Below are positions 1 to 5,925 of a stretch of DNA of 12,671 bases, one piece after another. Below the pieces are notes generated by a model. That model worked only from the letters and a program-made list of their open reading frames with translations. It was not told where the DNA came from and searched no databases. Origin of the DNA: JACQXM01 sp964569425 (GTDB taxonomy: Bacteria > Planctomycetota > Phycisphaerae > UBA1845); assembly GCA_964569425.1 (NCBI GenBank), contig CAZMVD010000122.1, forward strand, positions 1 to 12,671, in the 5' to 3' direction. The stretch's first letter is position 1; every line of letters starts with the position of its first letter. Made by a program: the position numbers and the translations under genes.

Positions 1-1
1 C

Positions 2-205
2 GGCGACGACAGCCAGAGCGATCTGCGGGGCGACGAAACCAGCGGCTTTGTCGATGCGGTGCGCCGGCTGGAGGACGTTCCAGGCGTCGCCGTGGTTCGC
101 CTGACCAAACAGGACATTGTACGCCACCCGTTGGTCCAACGGGTGGTCGAGCGATACGCCAAGGCGCCCTTCATGTCCGATAATAAATCGCCTACCAATG
201 TCTGA
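2..205 (+). CDS. phoH: PhoH-like ATPase, C-terminal fragment
   Basis: This is the last 67 codons of a gene that begins before the window; the frame is open from base 2 to the TGA at 203-205. The residues match the end of PhoH-family P-loop ATPases: a GDDSQSDL stretch (family: GD..Q.DLP, following the Walker B region), SGFVDAVRRLEDVPGVAVV, and the strongly conserved RLTKQDIVRHPLVQRVVERY. The nucleotide-binding Walker A motif lies outside the window. PhoH proteins are cytosolic NTPases with a proposed role in RNA metabolism. The gene ends 92 nt before a 7TM-HD gene on the same strand. phoH, 7TM-HD and ybeY neighbourhoods are common in bacteria, so co-transcription is plausible. I am confident of the family; the exact function is uncertain. 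Confidence 0.85.
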   Translation, partial: GDDSQSDLRGDETSGFVDAVRRLEDVPGVAVVRLTKQDIVRHPLVQRVVERYAKAPFMSDNKSPTNV

Positions 206-297
206 GATGGCGATTTCACCAAACCTCGAAGGGGTCCAGCCCTCGCGTCGATACCCCACCACGTGCGGTCAACCCGGCGACTGGATAGAATACTATC

Positions 298-2634
298 GTG
301 TTTGGCTGGTCCAATAAGGCATCCTCGCGCCGTCGCCAGGTACGTGAACAGCGTGCCCGAGCGCTTGGCGAAATGCGCGGACGTATTACTTCCCGGGTCT
401 TGTCATGGCCCGTGTTGTTGGGAGCCCTGTTTACGGCCGGGGCGGCCGTGGTCGCGGTGGTCAGCGAGAACAAACTGGATTATGCGGTTGGTCAGCGGAT
501 CGACCACCCCATTTACGCTCACGTCCCGTTCCAGGTGCCCAACCCCAAGCAGACCGAAACCAACCGCAAAGCAGCGCGCGCCTCCACGCCCAGTTTTTAC
601 AAGTGGAATGCATTCGGAGTCACCTTTGACAAGATCCGGGCTGATCTTTCGCGCCTCTATCGCATCGCAGCCGACGCCGCCACGTTTGAGGAATACGCGG
701 CGCAGGTGCGTGAGTTTCTAGAAGAAGATCCCGACGAGGCGGGATACCACTATCTGCGCCGCCTTACCGCGCAGCCGGACGACGCGGGGCGCGGGACTTT
801 TCAGAAATGGGTGACCGACCTTCCGCTGGAAACCGAGCACGTCGTTCGCAACCTGCGTGAACCGCGTGATCCGCCCAGCAACGCCGATTTTATCGTCGTC
901 GAAAGGGATGAACCGGACGGCTCTCGCACCATGGTCAACGTCCGCCACTCCAGCGTCGTGCGGCAGGAAAACGAACGCGCCCTGCGCGGCGTTACGGAAG
1001 ATCTGGCCAAGAAGTCCTTCCCCTACGACCTGCGCAGCACCGTCCAGCACGTCCTGCTCGCCACGCTGCGCAAGCAGCCCACCATTATCTACAATTCCGA
1101 CCGCACCACCGAGGAAATGCGTAAGGCGGAAGCCGCCACGCCCGAGGCCTACATCACTCATGAAAAAGGACGCCCGTTCATCACGCCGTGCGTGCTGGGG
1201 TCCGAACAGCTCGAGCTGCTGCGTGCGCATCACGCCGCGTACGAGGCGTTCCTCCAGGGCCATTCACCAGAGGCCGAACAGCTTCGACTCGAACGACTGC
1301 TGCAACGGATCGGTCTGGGCGCGCTGGTGGGGTTTCTGGCCCTGACCTTGCTGATCTACGCGCGGATGAACCAGCGCCGCATCTTCGAGAATCGACTCGA
1401 ACTGGCCGAGTACGGCGCCCTGCTGCTGAGTGCCCTGGCGGGCGCGGTGCTCATTGATATCTACTGGCCGCACATTCCGGAGTTGATATTCATTCCCGGA
1501 TTGTTCGCGGCAAGCATCGTGGCCATCGTTTATCCGCGGCGCTTCGCGATCGGCACGATCTGCATTCTCGCGGTGCTCATTGCCACCGCCGTGCGCGGAA
1601 ACCTCGTCTTCCTGCTCACGCTGATCACCGGCGTCGCGGCCACCACCTACCAGCTCGAAGAAATCCGTTCGCGCACCAAGCTCATCACGGCCGGCGCGCT
1701 TACGGCGGTGGTGATGGTGGTCGTCTCGGTCGCGGGCGGACTGGTCGAGACCCATTCGTGGGCCTACCTGCGGGAGCGCGCCCAATGGGCGGCGCTGGCC
1801 GCTTTCGCCGCGGCGTTCGTGGTGTCCGGCCTGCTGCCGTTCATCGAACGCATCTTCCGCGTCGCCACCGCGTTGACGCTGCTCGAATGGCGCGATCCCA
1901 CGCGGACGCTGCTTCAGCTTCTCGCGCGCGAAGCGCCCGGCACGTACAACCACTCGCTGGTGCTGGGAACGCTGGCGCAGGCCGCTTGTGAACGGATCGC
2001 GGCCAACGGCCTGCTCGCGCAGGTCGGCGCGCTGTACCACGACATCGGGAAGATTCCCAAAGCCGAGTACTTCACCGAGAACCAGGAAGGTCGCACCAAC
2101 CTGCACGACCGGCTGGCGCCGACCATGAGCCTGCTCATCATTCTGGCGCACGTGAAAGACGGCCTGGAGATGGCCCGCGAGTACAAGCTGCCGCACGTGC
2201 TGCACCAGTTCATCGCCGAGCACCATGGCACGACCGTGGTTCGCTACTTCCACCACTTAGCCAGCGAGAAGCAGCCGAAGATCGCCAGCGGGCGGCACGA
2301 CCGCGCCGTGTCCGAGGCGGAGTTCCGCTACAGCGGGCCCAAGCCGCGGACGCGCGAATCCGCCGTGGTGATGATGTGCGACGGCGTCGAGGGGGCGGTG
2401 CGGTCGCTCTCCGACCCGACCGTCGGGCGGATTGAAAGCACGGTGCACCAGGTCATCAGCGACCGCCTGGCCGACGGGCAGTTCGACGACTGCGACATCA
2501 CGCTGAAAGAAATCCGCCTGGTGGAGGAGTCGCTGGTGAAGAGCCTGTGCGGTATCTACCACGGCCGGGTGGCCTATCCCAAAGCGCGCAAGCCGATCGA
2601 AGAAGCGCCGGAACCGGCGCGCATGAGCGTGTAG
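298..2634 (+). CDS. pgpH: 7TM-HD domain phosphodiesterase, PgpH/YqfF family
   Basis: This is a full-length 778-aa membrane protein. The order is: a basic N-terminus, one membrane helix (about residues 34-56), a large extracytoplasmic 7TMR-HDED-type domain (about 57-330), seven hydrophobic helices (about 334-520), and a cytosolic HD domain (about 535-735). Metal-ligand motifs are visible: H552 in TYNHS, H581-D582 in LYHDIGK, and H642-H643 in AEHHGT. Characterised members (Listeria PgpH) hydrolyse cyclic di-AMP; that substrate is inferred here from the family. The start is GTG at 298, because an in-frame TAG at 286-288 prevents any earlier start. An alternative ATG at 373 (residue 26) would still keep the first helix. 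No good Shine-Dalgarno precedes the GTG. A TAGAAT at 286-291 could be a -10 box for a nearly leaderless message, but this is weak. phoH lies upstream. The usual third partner, ybeY, is not downstream; a non-coding parS-like array is there instead. Confidence 0.93.
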   Translation: MFGWSNKASSRRRQVREQRARALGEMRGRITSRVLSWPVLLGALFTAGAAVVAVVSENKLDYAVGQRIDHPIYAHVPFQVPNPKQTETNRKAARASTPSFYKWNAFGVTFDKIRADLSRLYRIAADAATFEEYAAQVREFLEEDPDEAGYHYLRRLTAQPDDAGRGTFQKWVTDLPLETEHVVRNLREPRDPPSNADFIVVERDEPDGSRTMVNVRHSSVVRQENERALRGVTEDLAKKSFPYDLRSTVQHVLLATLRKQPTIIYNSDRTTEEMRKAEAATPEAYITHEKGRPFITPCVLGSEQLELLRAHHAAYEAFLQGHSPEAEQLRLERLLQRIGLGALVGFLALTLLIYARMNQRRIFENRLELAEYGALLLSALAGAVLIDIYWPHIPELIFIPGLFAASIVAIVYPRRFAIGTICILAVLIATAVRGNLVFLLTLITGVAATTYQLEEIRSRTKLITAGALTAVVMVVVSVAGGLVETHSWAYLRERAQWAALAAFAAAFVVSGLLPFIERIFRVATALTLLEWRDPTRTLLQLLAREAPGTYNHSLVLGTLAQAACERIAANGLLAQVGALYHDIGKIPKAEYFTENQEGRTNLHDRLAPTMSLLIILAHVKDGLEMAREYKLPHVLHQFIAEHHGTTVVRYFHHLASEKQPKIASGRHDRAVSEAEFRYSGPKPRTRESAVVMMCDGVEGAVRSLSDPTVGRIESTVHQVISDRLADGQFDDCDITLKEIRLVEESLVKSLCGIYHGRVAYPKARKPIEEAPEPARMSV

Positions 2635-2669
2635 TCACCCCATCTGAGAGCGCTTCCGTTGCGCGGGGT

Positions 2670-2685
2670 TGTTTCGCGCGAAACG
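2670..2685. other. parS-like site 1 (CGCGCG variant)
   Basis: TGTTTCGCGCGAAACG, with a perfect 14-bp dyad at 2671-2684. It lies 36 nt after the HD-gene stop codon. The right flank is ATGCGC at 2689-2694 (one mismatch to the TTGCGC flank of the others). The left flank GCGCGG at 2661-2666 keeps part of the GCGCAA arm. It starts the first copy of the 85-bp direct repeat. Confidence 0.6.
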
Positions 2686-2754
2686 GGCATGCGCGAGAAA
2701 CGCCGAAACGCGGAAAGCCGAAACGCCGAAACCGGAAGGCAACAGGCAGCAGGC
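2670..2754 (+). repeat. 85-bp direct repeat, copy 1
   Basis: The copy begins with parS-like site 1 and continues through a stretch rich in GCCGAAAC-type words into AACAGGC heptamers. It matches 3070-3154 with four differences by my reading (at 2686, 2689, 2740 and 2749), at an exact offset of 400 bp. A shorter related piece follows site 2 (about 2798-2823). Confidence 0.9.
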
Positions 2755-2782
2755 GCAGAGGTTCTGCGCCGGTCCGCAAATG

Positions 2783-2798
2783 TGTTTCACGTGAAACG
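2783..2798. other. parS site 2 (canonical core)
   Basis: TGTTTCACGTGAAACG, with a perfect 14-bp dyad at 2784-2797 that matches the canonical parS core. It is flanked 4 bp away on the right by TTGCGC (2802-2807) and on the left by CCGCAA (2774-2779), giving a 5-bp outer arm pair. Confidence 0.78.
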
Positions 2799-2832
2799 AG
2801 CTTGCGCGAGAAACGCCGAAACGCCAGCAAGG

Positions 2833-2888
2833 AAAGAGGCAACAAGGCAACAAGGCAACAAGGCAACGAGGCAGGGAGGCAATCAGGC
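2833..2888 (+). repeat. 8-bp tandem repeat, consensus AACAAGGC
   Basis: Seven consecutive octamers all end in GGC: AAAGAGGC, AACAAGGC three times, AACGAGGC, AGGGAGGC and AATCAGGC. The block lies between parS sites 2 and 3. It is a likely slippage-prone spacer; no coding role is seen. Confidence 0.85.
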
Positions 2889-2922
2889 AGTGGGCACGGA
2901 GTCCCGCGCCGCTGCGCAACGA

Positions 2923-2938
2923 TGTTTCACGTGAAACA
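2923..2938. other. parS site 3 (full 16-bp canonical)
   Basis: TGTTTCACGTGAAACA is an exact 16-bp palindromic parS consensus. The outer arms GCGCAA (2914-2919) and TTGCGC (2942-2947) are exact reverse complements, each 4 bp from the 14-bp core, making an interrupted 34-bp dyad from 2914 to 2947. Confidence 0.82.
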
Positions 2939-2990
2939 GCCTTGCGCCCGTCGGGGGGACCGCTTGTTGGCGCGCGCGGTACTGATTCGT

Positions 2991-3006
2991 TGTTTCGCGC
3001 GAAACG
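2991..3006. other. parS-like site 4 (CGCGCG variant)
   Basis: TGTTTCGCGCGAAACG, with a perfect dyad at 2992-3005. The right flank TTGCGC is at 3010-3015. There is no matching left arm (CTGATT at 2982-2987). Confidence 0.6.
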
Positions 3007-3030
3007 AGCTTGCGCCGGGGGGAGGGCAAC

Positions 3031-3048
3031 CACGAAGAACACGAAGGA
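3031..3048 (+). repeat. 9-bp tandem pair CACGAAGAA / CACGAAGGA
   Basis: Two adjacent nonamers differ at one base and lie between parS-like sites 4 and 5. It is a short low-complexity element with no evident function. Confidence 0.6.
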
Positions 3049-3069
3049 ACTCGGGGGACGGCGCAATCG

Positions 3070-3085
3070 TGTTTCGCGCGAAACG
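3070..3085. other. parS-like site 5 (CGCGCG variant)
   Basis: TGTTTCGCGCGAAACG, with a perfect dyad at 3071-3084. Outer arms GCGCAA (3061-3066) and TTGCGC (3089-3094) make an interrupted 34-bp dyad, as at site 3. It starts the second copy of the 85-bp direct repeat, exactly 400 bp after site 1. Confidence 0.62.
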
Positions 3086-3154
3086 AGCTTGCGCGAGAAA
3101 CGCCGAAACGCGGAAAGCCGAAACGCCGAAACCGGAAGGTAACAGGCAACAGGC
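3070..3154 (+). repeat. 85-bp direct repeat, copy 2
   Basis: This is the second copy of the repeat at 2670-2754, beginning with parS-like site 5. It differs from copy 1 at 3086, 3089, 3140 and 3149. It runs into the heptamer array at 3141-3196. Near identity suggests a recent duplication or gene conversion within the array. Confidence 0.9.
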
Positions 3155-3196
3155 AGTAGGCAGTAGGCAGTAGGCGGCTGGCAGGAGGCAGCGGGC
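3141..3196 (+). repeat. 7-bp tandem repeat, consensus A(A/G)(C/T)AGGC
   Basis: Eight consecutive heptamers all end in GGC: AACAGGC twice, AGTAGGC three times, then GGCTGGC, AGGAGGC and AGCGGGC. The array resembles the short tandemly repeated heptamers known in several bacterial genomes. Two related heptamers occur at 2741-2754 in the other copy of the direct repeat, so the array has expanded or contracted since duplication. Confidence 0.85.
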
Positions 3197-3214
3197 GGTG
3201 ATGGGAGAGGGACC

Positions 3215-3249
3215 ACCCCCCTTTATCCCCCCTTAGCAAAGGGGGAGGG
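3215..3249. repeat. C-run/G-run hairpin element
   Basis: Two C-runs (3215-3221 and 3227-3232) are followed by a G-run (3241-3245). A 7-bp stem, CCCCCTT (3228-3234) with AAGGGGG (3239-3245), closes a 4-nt loop. There is no T-run after it, so it does not look like a simple intrinsic terminator. It is probably a dispersed intergenic repeat. Confidence 0.5.
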
Positions 3250-3286
3250 ACGGGGGTGGCGGGCGGGGTGGGTGTTAAAATGGGCA

Positions 3287-3302
3287 TGTTTCACGTGAAA
3301 CA
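3287..3302. other. parS site 6 (full 16-bp canonical)
   Basis: TGTTTCACGTGAAACA is an exact 16-bp canonical parS palindrome. The right flank TTGCGC is at 3306-3311; no left arm is seen. This is the last site of the array and lies outside the low-complexity repeats. Confidence 0.82.
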
Positions 3303-3311
3303 AGTTTGCGC

Positions 3312-3734
3312 TGGGTCCGCGCCAGTTATTTGGTGCTTGGGGCATGGAGTTATCGGGCTAAATATTATAGGACGTGAATTTCGAGGCAGGTTGATGTTAG
3401 GTTTTCCGGTAGGGCTGGTGCGGGGGAGAGTGCTTTTTCAGTGCCCAACGCGGCGCGGGATGCACACTCTTGCAGCGCACGAGAGCGGGGGCTCCGTTCC
3501 GCCTGCGGCAGTTGGGCATGCGCGGCTTGGGCCCATTCGGCGGCCGGGCTGTCGCGGGCATGGATGGCCGACCGGCGACCTTGACGCGAACCCGACCAAC
3601 CCGGCCGATCGCGTATCGCCCCAGCAGCAAAGGCGCCGCTCAAGAAGTCGGGCAACAATAAGCCGCGCGTTCGCGGAGAATGTGCGTTGACATTTTGCTT
3701 CCCGTGCGTTCCACCCGCCCTGTCGGGGGTACCA
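3312..3734. other. Stretch with no recognised gene
   Basis: Short open frames exist here (for example 3256-3690 and 3470-3661 on plus, 3365-3658 on minus). They overlap each other in several frames, lack good ribosome-binding sites and match no family I recognise. The part from about 3340 to 3380 is A+T-rich compared with the surroundings, and 3480-3620 is G+C-rich with small self-complementary words. I see no tRNA, tmRNA, SRP RNA or RNase P signature. A TTGACA at 3687-3692 lacks a -10 partner at normal spacing. Confidence 0.4.
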
Positions 3735-3826
3735 CTCGGCGAGGTTGGTAAAGGCAGGTGCGAGCACCTTCCCTACCTAGCTCGGCGAGGATGGTAAAGG
3801 CAGGTGCGAGCACCTGCCCTACCTGG
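3735..3826. repeat. 46-bp tandem palindromic repeat (two copies)
   Basis: Copy 1 (3735-3780) and copy 2 (3781-3826) abut exactly and differ at three positions. Each contains a hairpin with stem GGCAGGTG / CACCTGCC around a CGAG loop (perfect in copy 2, one mismatch in copy 1). The stem is flanked by GGTA and TACC, which can extend the pairing. This is the style of a REP-like dispersed intergenic palindrome. It lies about 220 bp upstream of the sialidase-like gene. Confidence 0.8.
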
Positions 3827-3928
3827 CTTATTGAGCCAACATGGCGAAGTCGCACGCCTGCAGGTGCGCGAAATCCCCAACTCCACTGGGGGAAATCACC
3901 CATCGTCGTGGAACACCCCCCGGGATTC

Positions 3929-3958
3929 TTGTTGTTCACCACGGCGAACGGCTAGAAT
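3929..3958 (+). promoter_or_regulatory. Candidate promoter for the Asp-box protein gene
   Basis: TTGTTG (3929-3934) is followed after 18 nt by TAGAAT (3953-3958), a -10 with five of six consensus bases. Transcription would start near 3966, leaving a leader of about 80 nt before the ATG at 4045. The -35 is poor, so this is tentative. Confidence 0.25.
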
Positions 3959-4044
3959 TGGAAAGGAACGTGCAACCCCCTCTTGCTTTGGCACGGCAGT
4001 TGCTAGCTGCTTTTCGGCCCGCCCTGAGGCTCGTGGAGGTACCG

Positions 4045-5925
4045 ATGACGCGAAGAGGATGGCCAATTCTCGTGGTGATGTTGATCGCCCCCTCGGCTTG
4101 GGGTGCGGTGCACGAGAAGGACCAGCCCCCTCGCATCGATCTGCAGGTCGACAACGAATCCGCCCGTGAGGCTCCGCCCACCAGCCCGTGGATTCCGCCG
4201 CAGCGGGTCTTCCGCCCAAGTGCCCGCTATGAATCAACGATTTGGGGAAGGGGACGTTTCGAGAGCGTTCAAGTCAACGTTGACGCATACGGGCGAAACG
4301 TTCGGGGCGATGCCGCCAACGAGCCGTCGCTGGCCGTCGATCCGACGGATCATAACAAGATGGTCATTGGCTGGAGGCAATTCAACAGCATCGCTTCCGA
4401 TTTCAGGGAGGCGGGCTGGGCTTATTCGCACGACAGCGGGCAGACATGGACGTTTCCGGGGACGCTGACGCCCGGAGTTTTCGGAAGCGACCCGGTCTTG
4501 GAGCCCGACGTCGACGGCGTTTTTTATTATGCCAGTATCACGCCCGGCGCTGGACGGATATTCAAATCGTTTGATGGCGGCGTCACCTGGTCGGCGCCCT
4601 ATTATTTCTATGACGATGGCCTTCCCGACAAAGAATGGATCGTCATCGATCGGACCAATAGCGTCGGACGAAACAACATCTACCTACTATGGACGGATTC
4701 CCCTCTCGTTCGTTCTATAGACGGGGGAGTGACTTTTGAGTACCAAGGATCGACTGGCATGGATAACGAATTCTGGGGCACAATGGCCGTTGGATTCGAT
4801 GGTTCTCTCTATGCCGCGAATTGGTACTTCGGAGTAGTTCGCTCAGATAATGCCATGAATGGCAATGACCTTGGCACGTTCAACGAAGTTACACTTCCGC
4901 AGTTAGGAAGTATAAGCATGTTTACCGCGCCCAACCCCGCAGGGCTAGTTGGCCAGGCTTGGATCGCGACGGATCATTCTTTCGGACCAACGCGGGGAAA
5001 TGTGTACGTGCTTGGGTCAACGATACAGTACCCCTATACTGACCGTACCTCACGGGTTCGCCTTTCACGCAGCACGGATCGGGCGGAAACGTGGAGTCCT
5101 GCGGTTCAGGTGTATCCCGGCAACAGTTGGCAGTGGTTCGGGATGATGGACGTGGCGCCGAACGGGCGGATCGATGCGTTGTGGAACGACACGCGGAACA
5201 CCGGGGCGGTGAATCTGTCGGAACTGCATTACTCGTTTTCGATGGACGGGGGGGCGACCTGGTCGCCGGCGGTGGCGGTGAGCCCGGTGTTCGACAGTTG
5301 GGTGGGCTGGCCTGTCGGAAACAAGAAACTGGGCGACTACTACGACCTGACGTCCGATGCGCGCGGGGTCAACGTCGCCTACGCGGCCACCTTCAACGGC
5401 GAGCAGGACGTTTACTTCCTGCGCATCGAACAGGACTGCAACTTCAACGACGTACCCGACCACGTCGAGATCGCCAAAGGCTACGCGGCCGACTGCAACG
5501 ACAATCTCATTCCCGACGAGTGCGAGACCTTCGGCGACTGCACCTGCGACTGGATCGTCACCCTCGCCGACCACGCCGCCTTCGTCGACTGCCTCACCGG
5601 CCCCGCCTCCGATCAGGACCGCGACAGGCATAGAGCGGTCCCCCATCAGCACCGCGACAGGCATGGAGCGGTCAGCGCGTTGGACGATCGCGCGTCCGCG
5701 CGGGCTGAAAGCCCGCGGCTCGACGATCGCACGTCCGCACGGGTTGCCCTTGAGGGTAGGCCGAATGACCGGTTGGAAAACCGGTCCCACACTGGGGCTC
5801 GAAGCCCGCGGCTCGCCGGGCAGAATCTTCTTCCGCCCGCGTGCGATTGTGCCGATTCGCACCGCGACGGCGCCGTGGACCTGGCCGACTTCGCGCGGCT
5901 CCAGCGATTCCTCACCGCGCCGTAA
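4045..5925 (+). CDS. Secreted Asp-box (BNR/sialidase-like) propeller protein with dockerin-like tail
   Basis: This 626-aa exported protein begins at ATG 4045, chosen because GGAGGT lies at 4035-4040 and a signal peptide follows (MTRR, then the hydrophobic GWPILVVMLIAPSAWG). The frame stays open back to 3841, but that extension crosses intergenic DNA next to the palindromic repeat. Five Asp-box motifs mark propeller blades: SHDSGQTW (128), SFDGGVTW (175), SIDGGVTF (224), STDRAETW (343) and SMDGGATW (399). These occur in sialidases and other BNR proteins; no sialidase active-site set was confirmed, so the substrate is unknown. From about 464 come DCNFNDVPDHVE and DCNDNLIPDECE (483), a planctomycete secreted-protein signature, then a dockerin-like pair (VTLADHAAFVDCLTG and DSHRDGAVDLADFARLQRFL). 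About 75 residues of repeat-encoded, Arg-rich sequence are inserted between the two. Bases around 4500-5090 are visibly A+T-richer than the rest. Confidence 0.85.
   Translation: MTRRGWPILVVMLIAPSAWGAVHEKDQPPRIDLQVDNESAREAPPTSPWIPPQRVFRPSARYESTIWGRGRFESVQVNVDAYGRNVRGDAANEPSLAVDPTDHNKMVIGWRQFNSIASDFREAGWAYSHDSGQTWTFPGTLTPGVFGSDPVLEPDVDGVFYYASITPGAGRIFKSFDGGVTWSAPYYFYDDGLPDKEWIVIDRTNSVGRNNIYLLWTDSPLVRSIDGGVTFEYQGSTGMDNEFWGTMAVGFDGSLYAANWYFGVVRSDNAMNGNDLGTFNEVTLPQLGSISMFTAPNPAGLVGQAWIATDHSFGPTRGNVYVLGSTIQYPYTDRTSRVRLSRSTDRAETWSPAVQVYPGNSWQWFGMMDVAPNGRIDALWNDTRNTGAVNLSELHYSFSMDGGATWSPAVAVSPVFDSWVGWPVGNKKLGDYYDLTSDARGVNVAYAATFNGEQDVYFLRIEQDCNFNDVPDHVEIAKGYAADCNDNLIPDECETFGDCTCDWIVTLADHAAFVDCLTGPASDQDRDRHRAVPHQHRDRHGAVSALDDRASARAESPRLDDRTSARVALEGRPNDRLENRSHTGARSPRLAGQNLLPPACDCADSHRDGAVDLADFARLQRFLTAP
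5618..5815. repeat. In-frame block of palindromic repeats inside the Asp-box gene
   Basis: Several repeats lie within the coding frame. A 23-bp unit with ACCGC / GCGGT ends occurs at 5618-5640 and 5651-5673 (33 bp apart, one mismatch). A 22-bp unit beginning GACGATCGC occurs at 5683-5704 and 5722-5743 (39 bp apart). Hairpins are CGCGGGCT / AGCCCGCG at 5699-5717, GACCGGTT / AACCGGTC at 5767-5786, and GGGCT / AGCCC at 5795-5807. The word AGCCCGCGGCTCG occurs at 5710-5722 and 5803-5815. Both unit offsets are multiples of three. The block separates the two halves of a dockerin-like domain, so it looks like a later insertion. It resembles in principle the Rickettsia palindromic elements that sit in frame inside genes. 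Confidence 0.75.

Larger units (their letters stand above)
2670..3311. other. Array of six parS-like palindromes
   Basis: Six perfect 14-bp dyads lie within 642 bp, all non-coding by my reading. Their starts are 2671, 2784, 2924, 2992, 3071 and 3288, so the steps are 113, 140, 68, 79 and 217 bp. Three have the core GTTTCACGTGAAAC, which is the canonical parS sequence bound by chromosomal ParB (known from Bacillus, Caulobacter and Pseudomonas). Three have GTTTCGCGCGAAAC, differing only by a symmetric A-to-G / T-to-C pair. In five of six, TTGCGC begins exactly 4 bp after the core; the first site has ATGCGC there. Sequence between the sites is low-complexity repeat DNA. ParB spreading or condensin loading here would be the expected role if a cognate ParB exists. 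No parA or parB gene lies in the window, so the function is inferred from the motif. Confidence 0.8.

Noticed and set aside
2547..3287. Open frames across the parS array, some containing MFHVK or FRAK words
   Set aside because: They arise from translation of the palindromes and low-complexity repeats, overlap in many frames and have no ribosome-binding sites.
2670..3311. CRISPR array
   Set aside because: The repeated palindromes are 14-16 bp at irregular spacing (68 to 217 bp), with low-complexity spacers and no cas gene nearby.
3312..3734. Structured RNA gene in the gene-free stretch
   Set aside because: No tRNA, tmRNA, SRP or RNase P conserved core could be found by eye; a covariance-model search (Infernal/Rfam) would decide.
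3841..4044. N-terminal extension of the Asp-box protein from ATG 3841
   Set aside because: The extension crosses intergenic DNA just after the palindromic repeat, while ATG 4045 has GGAGGT upstream and begins a clear signal peptide.
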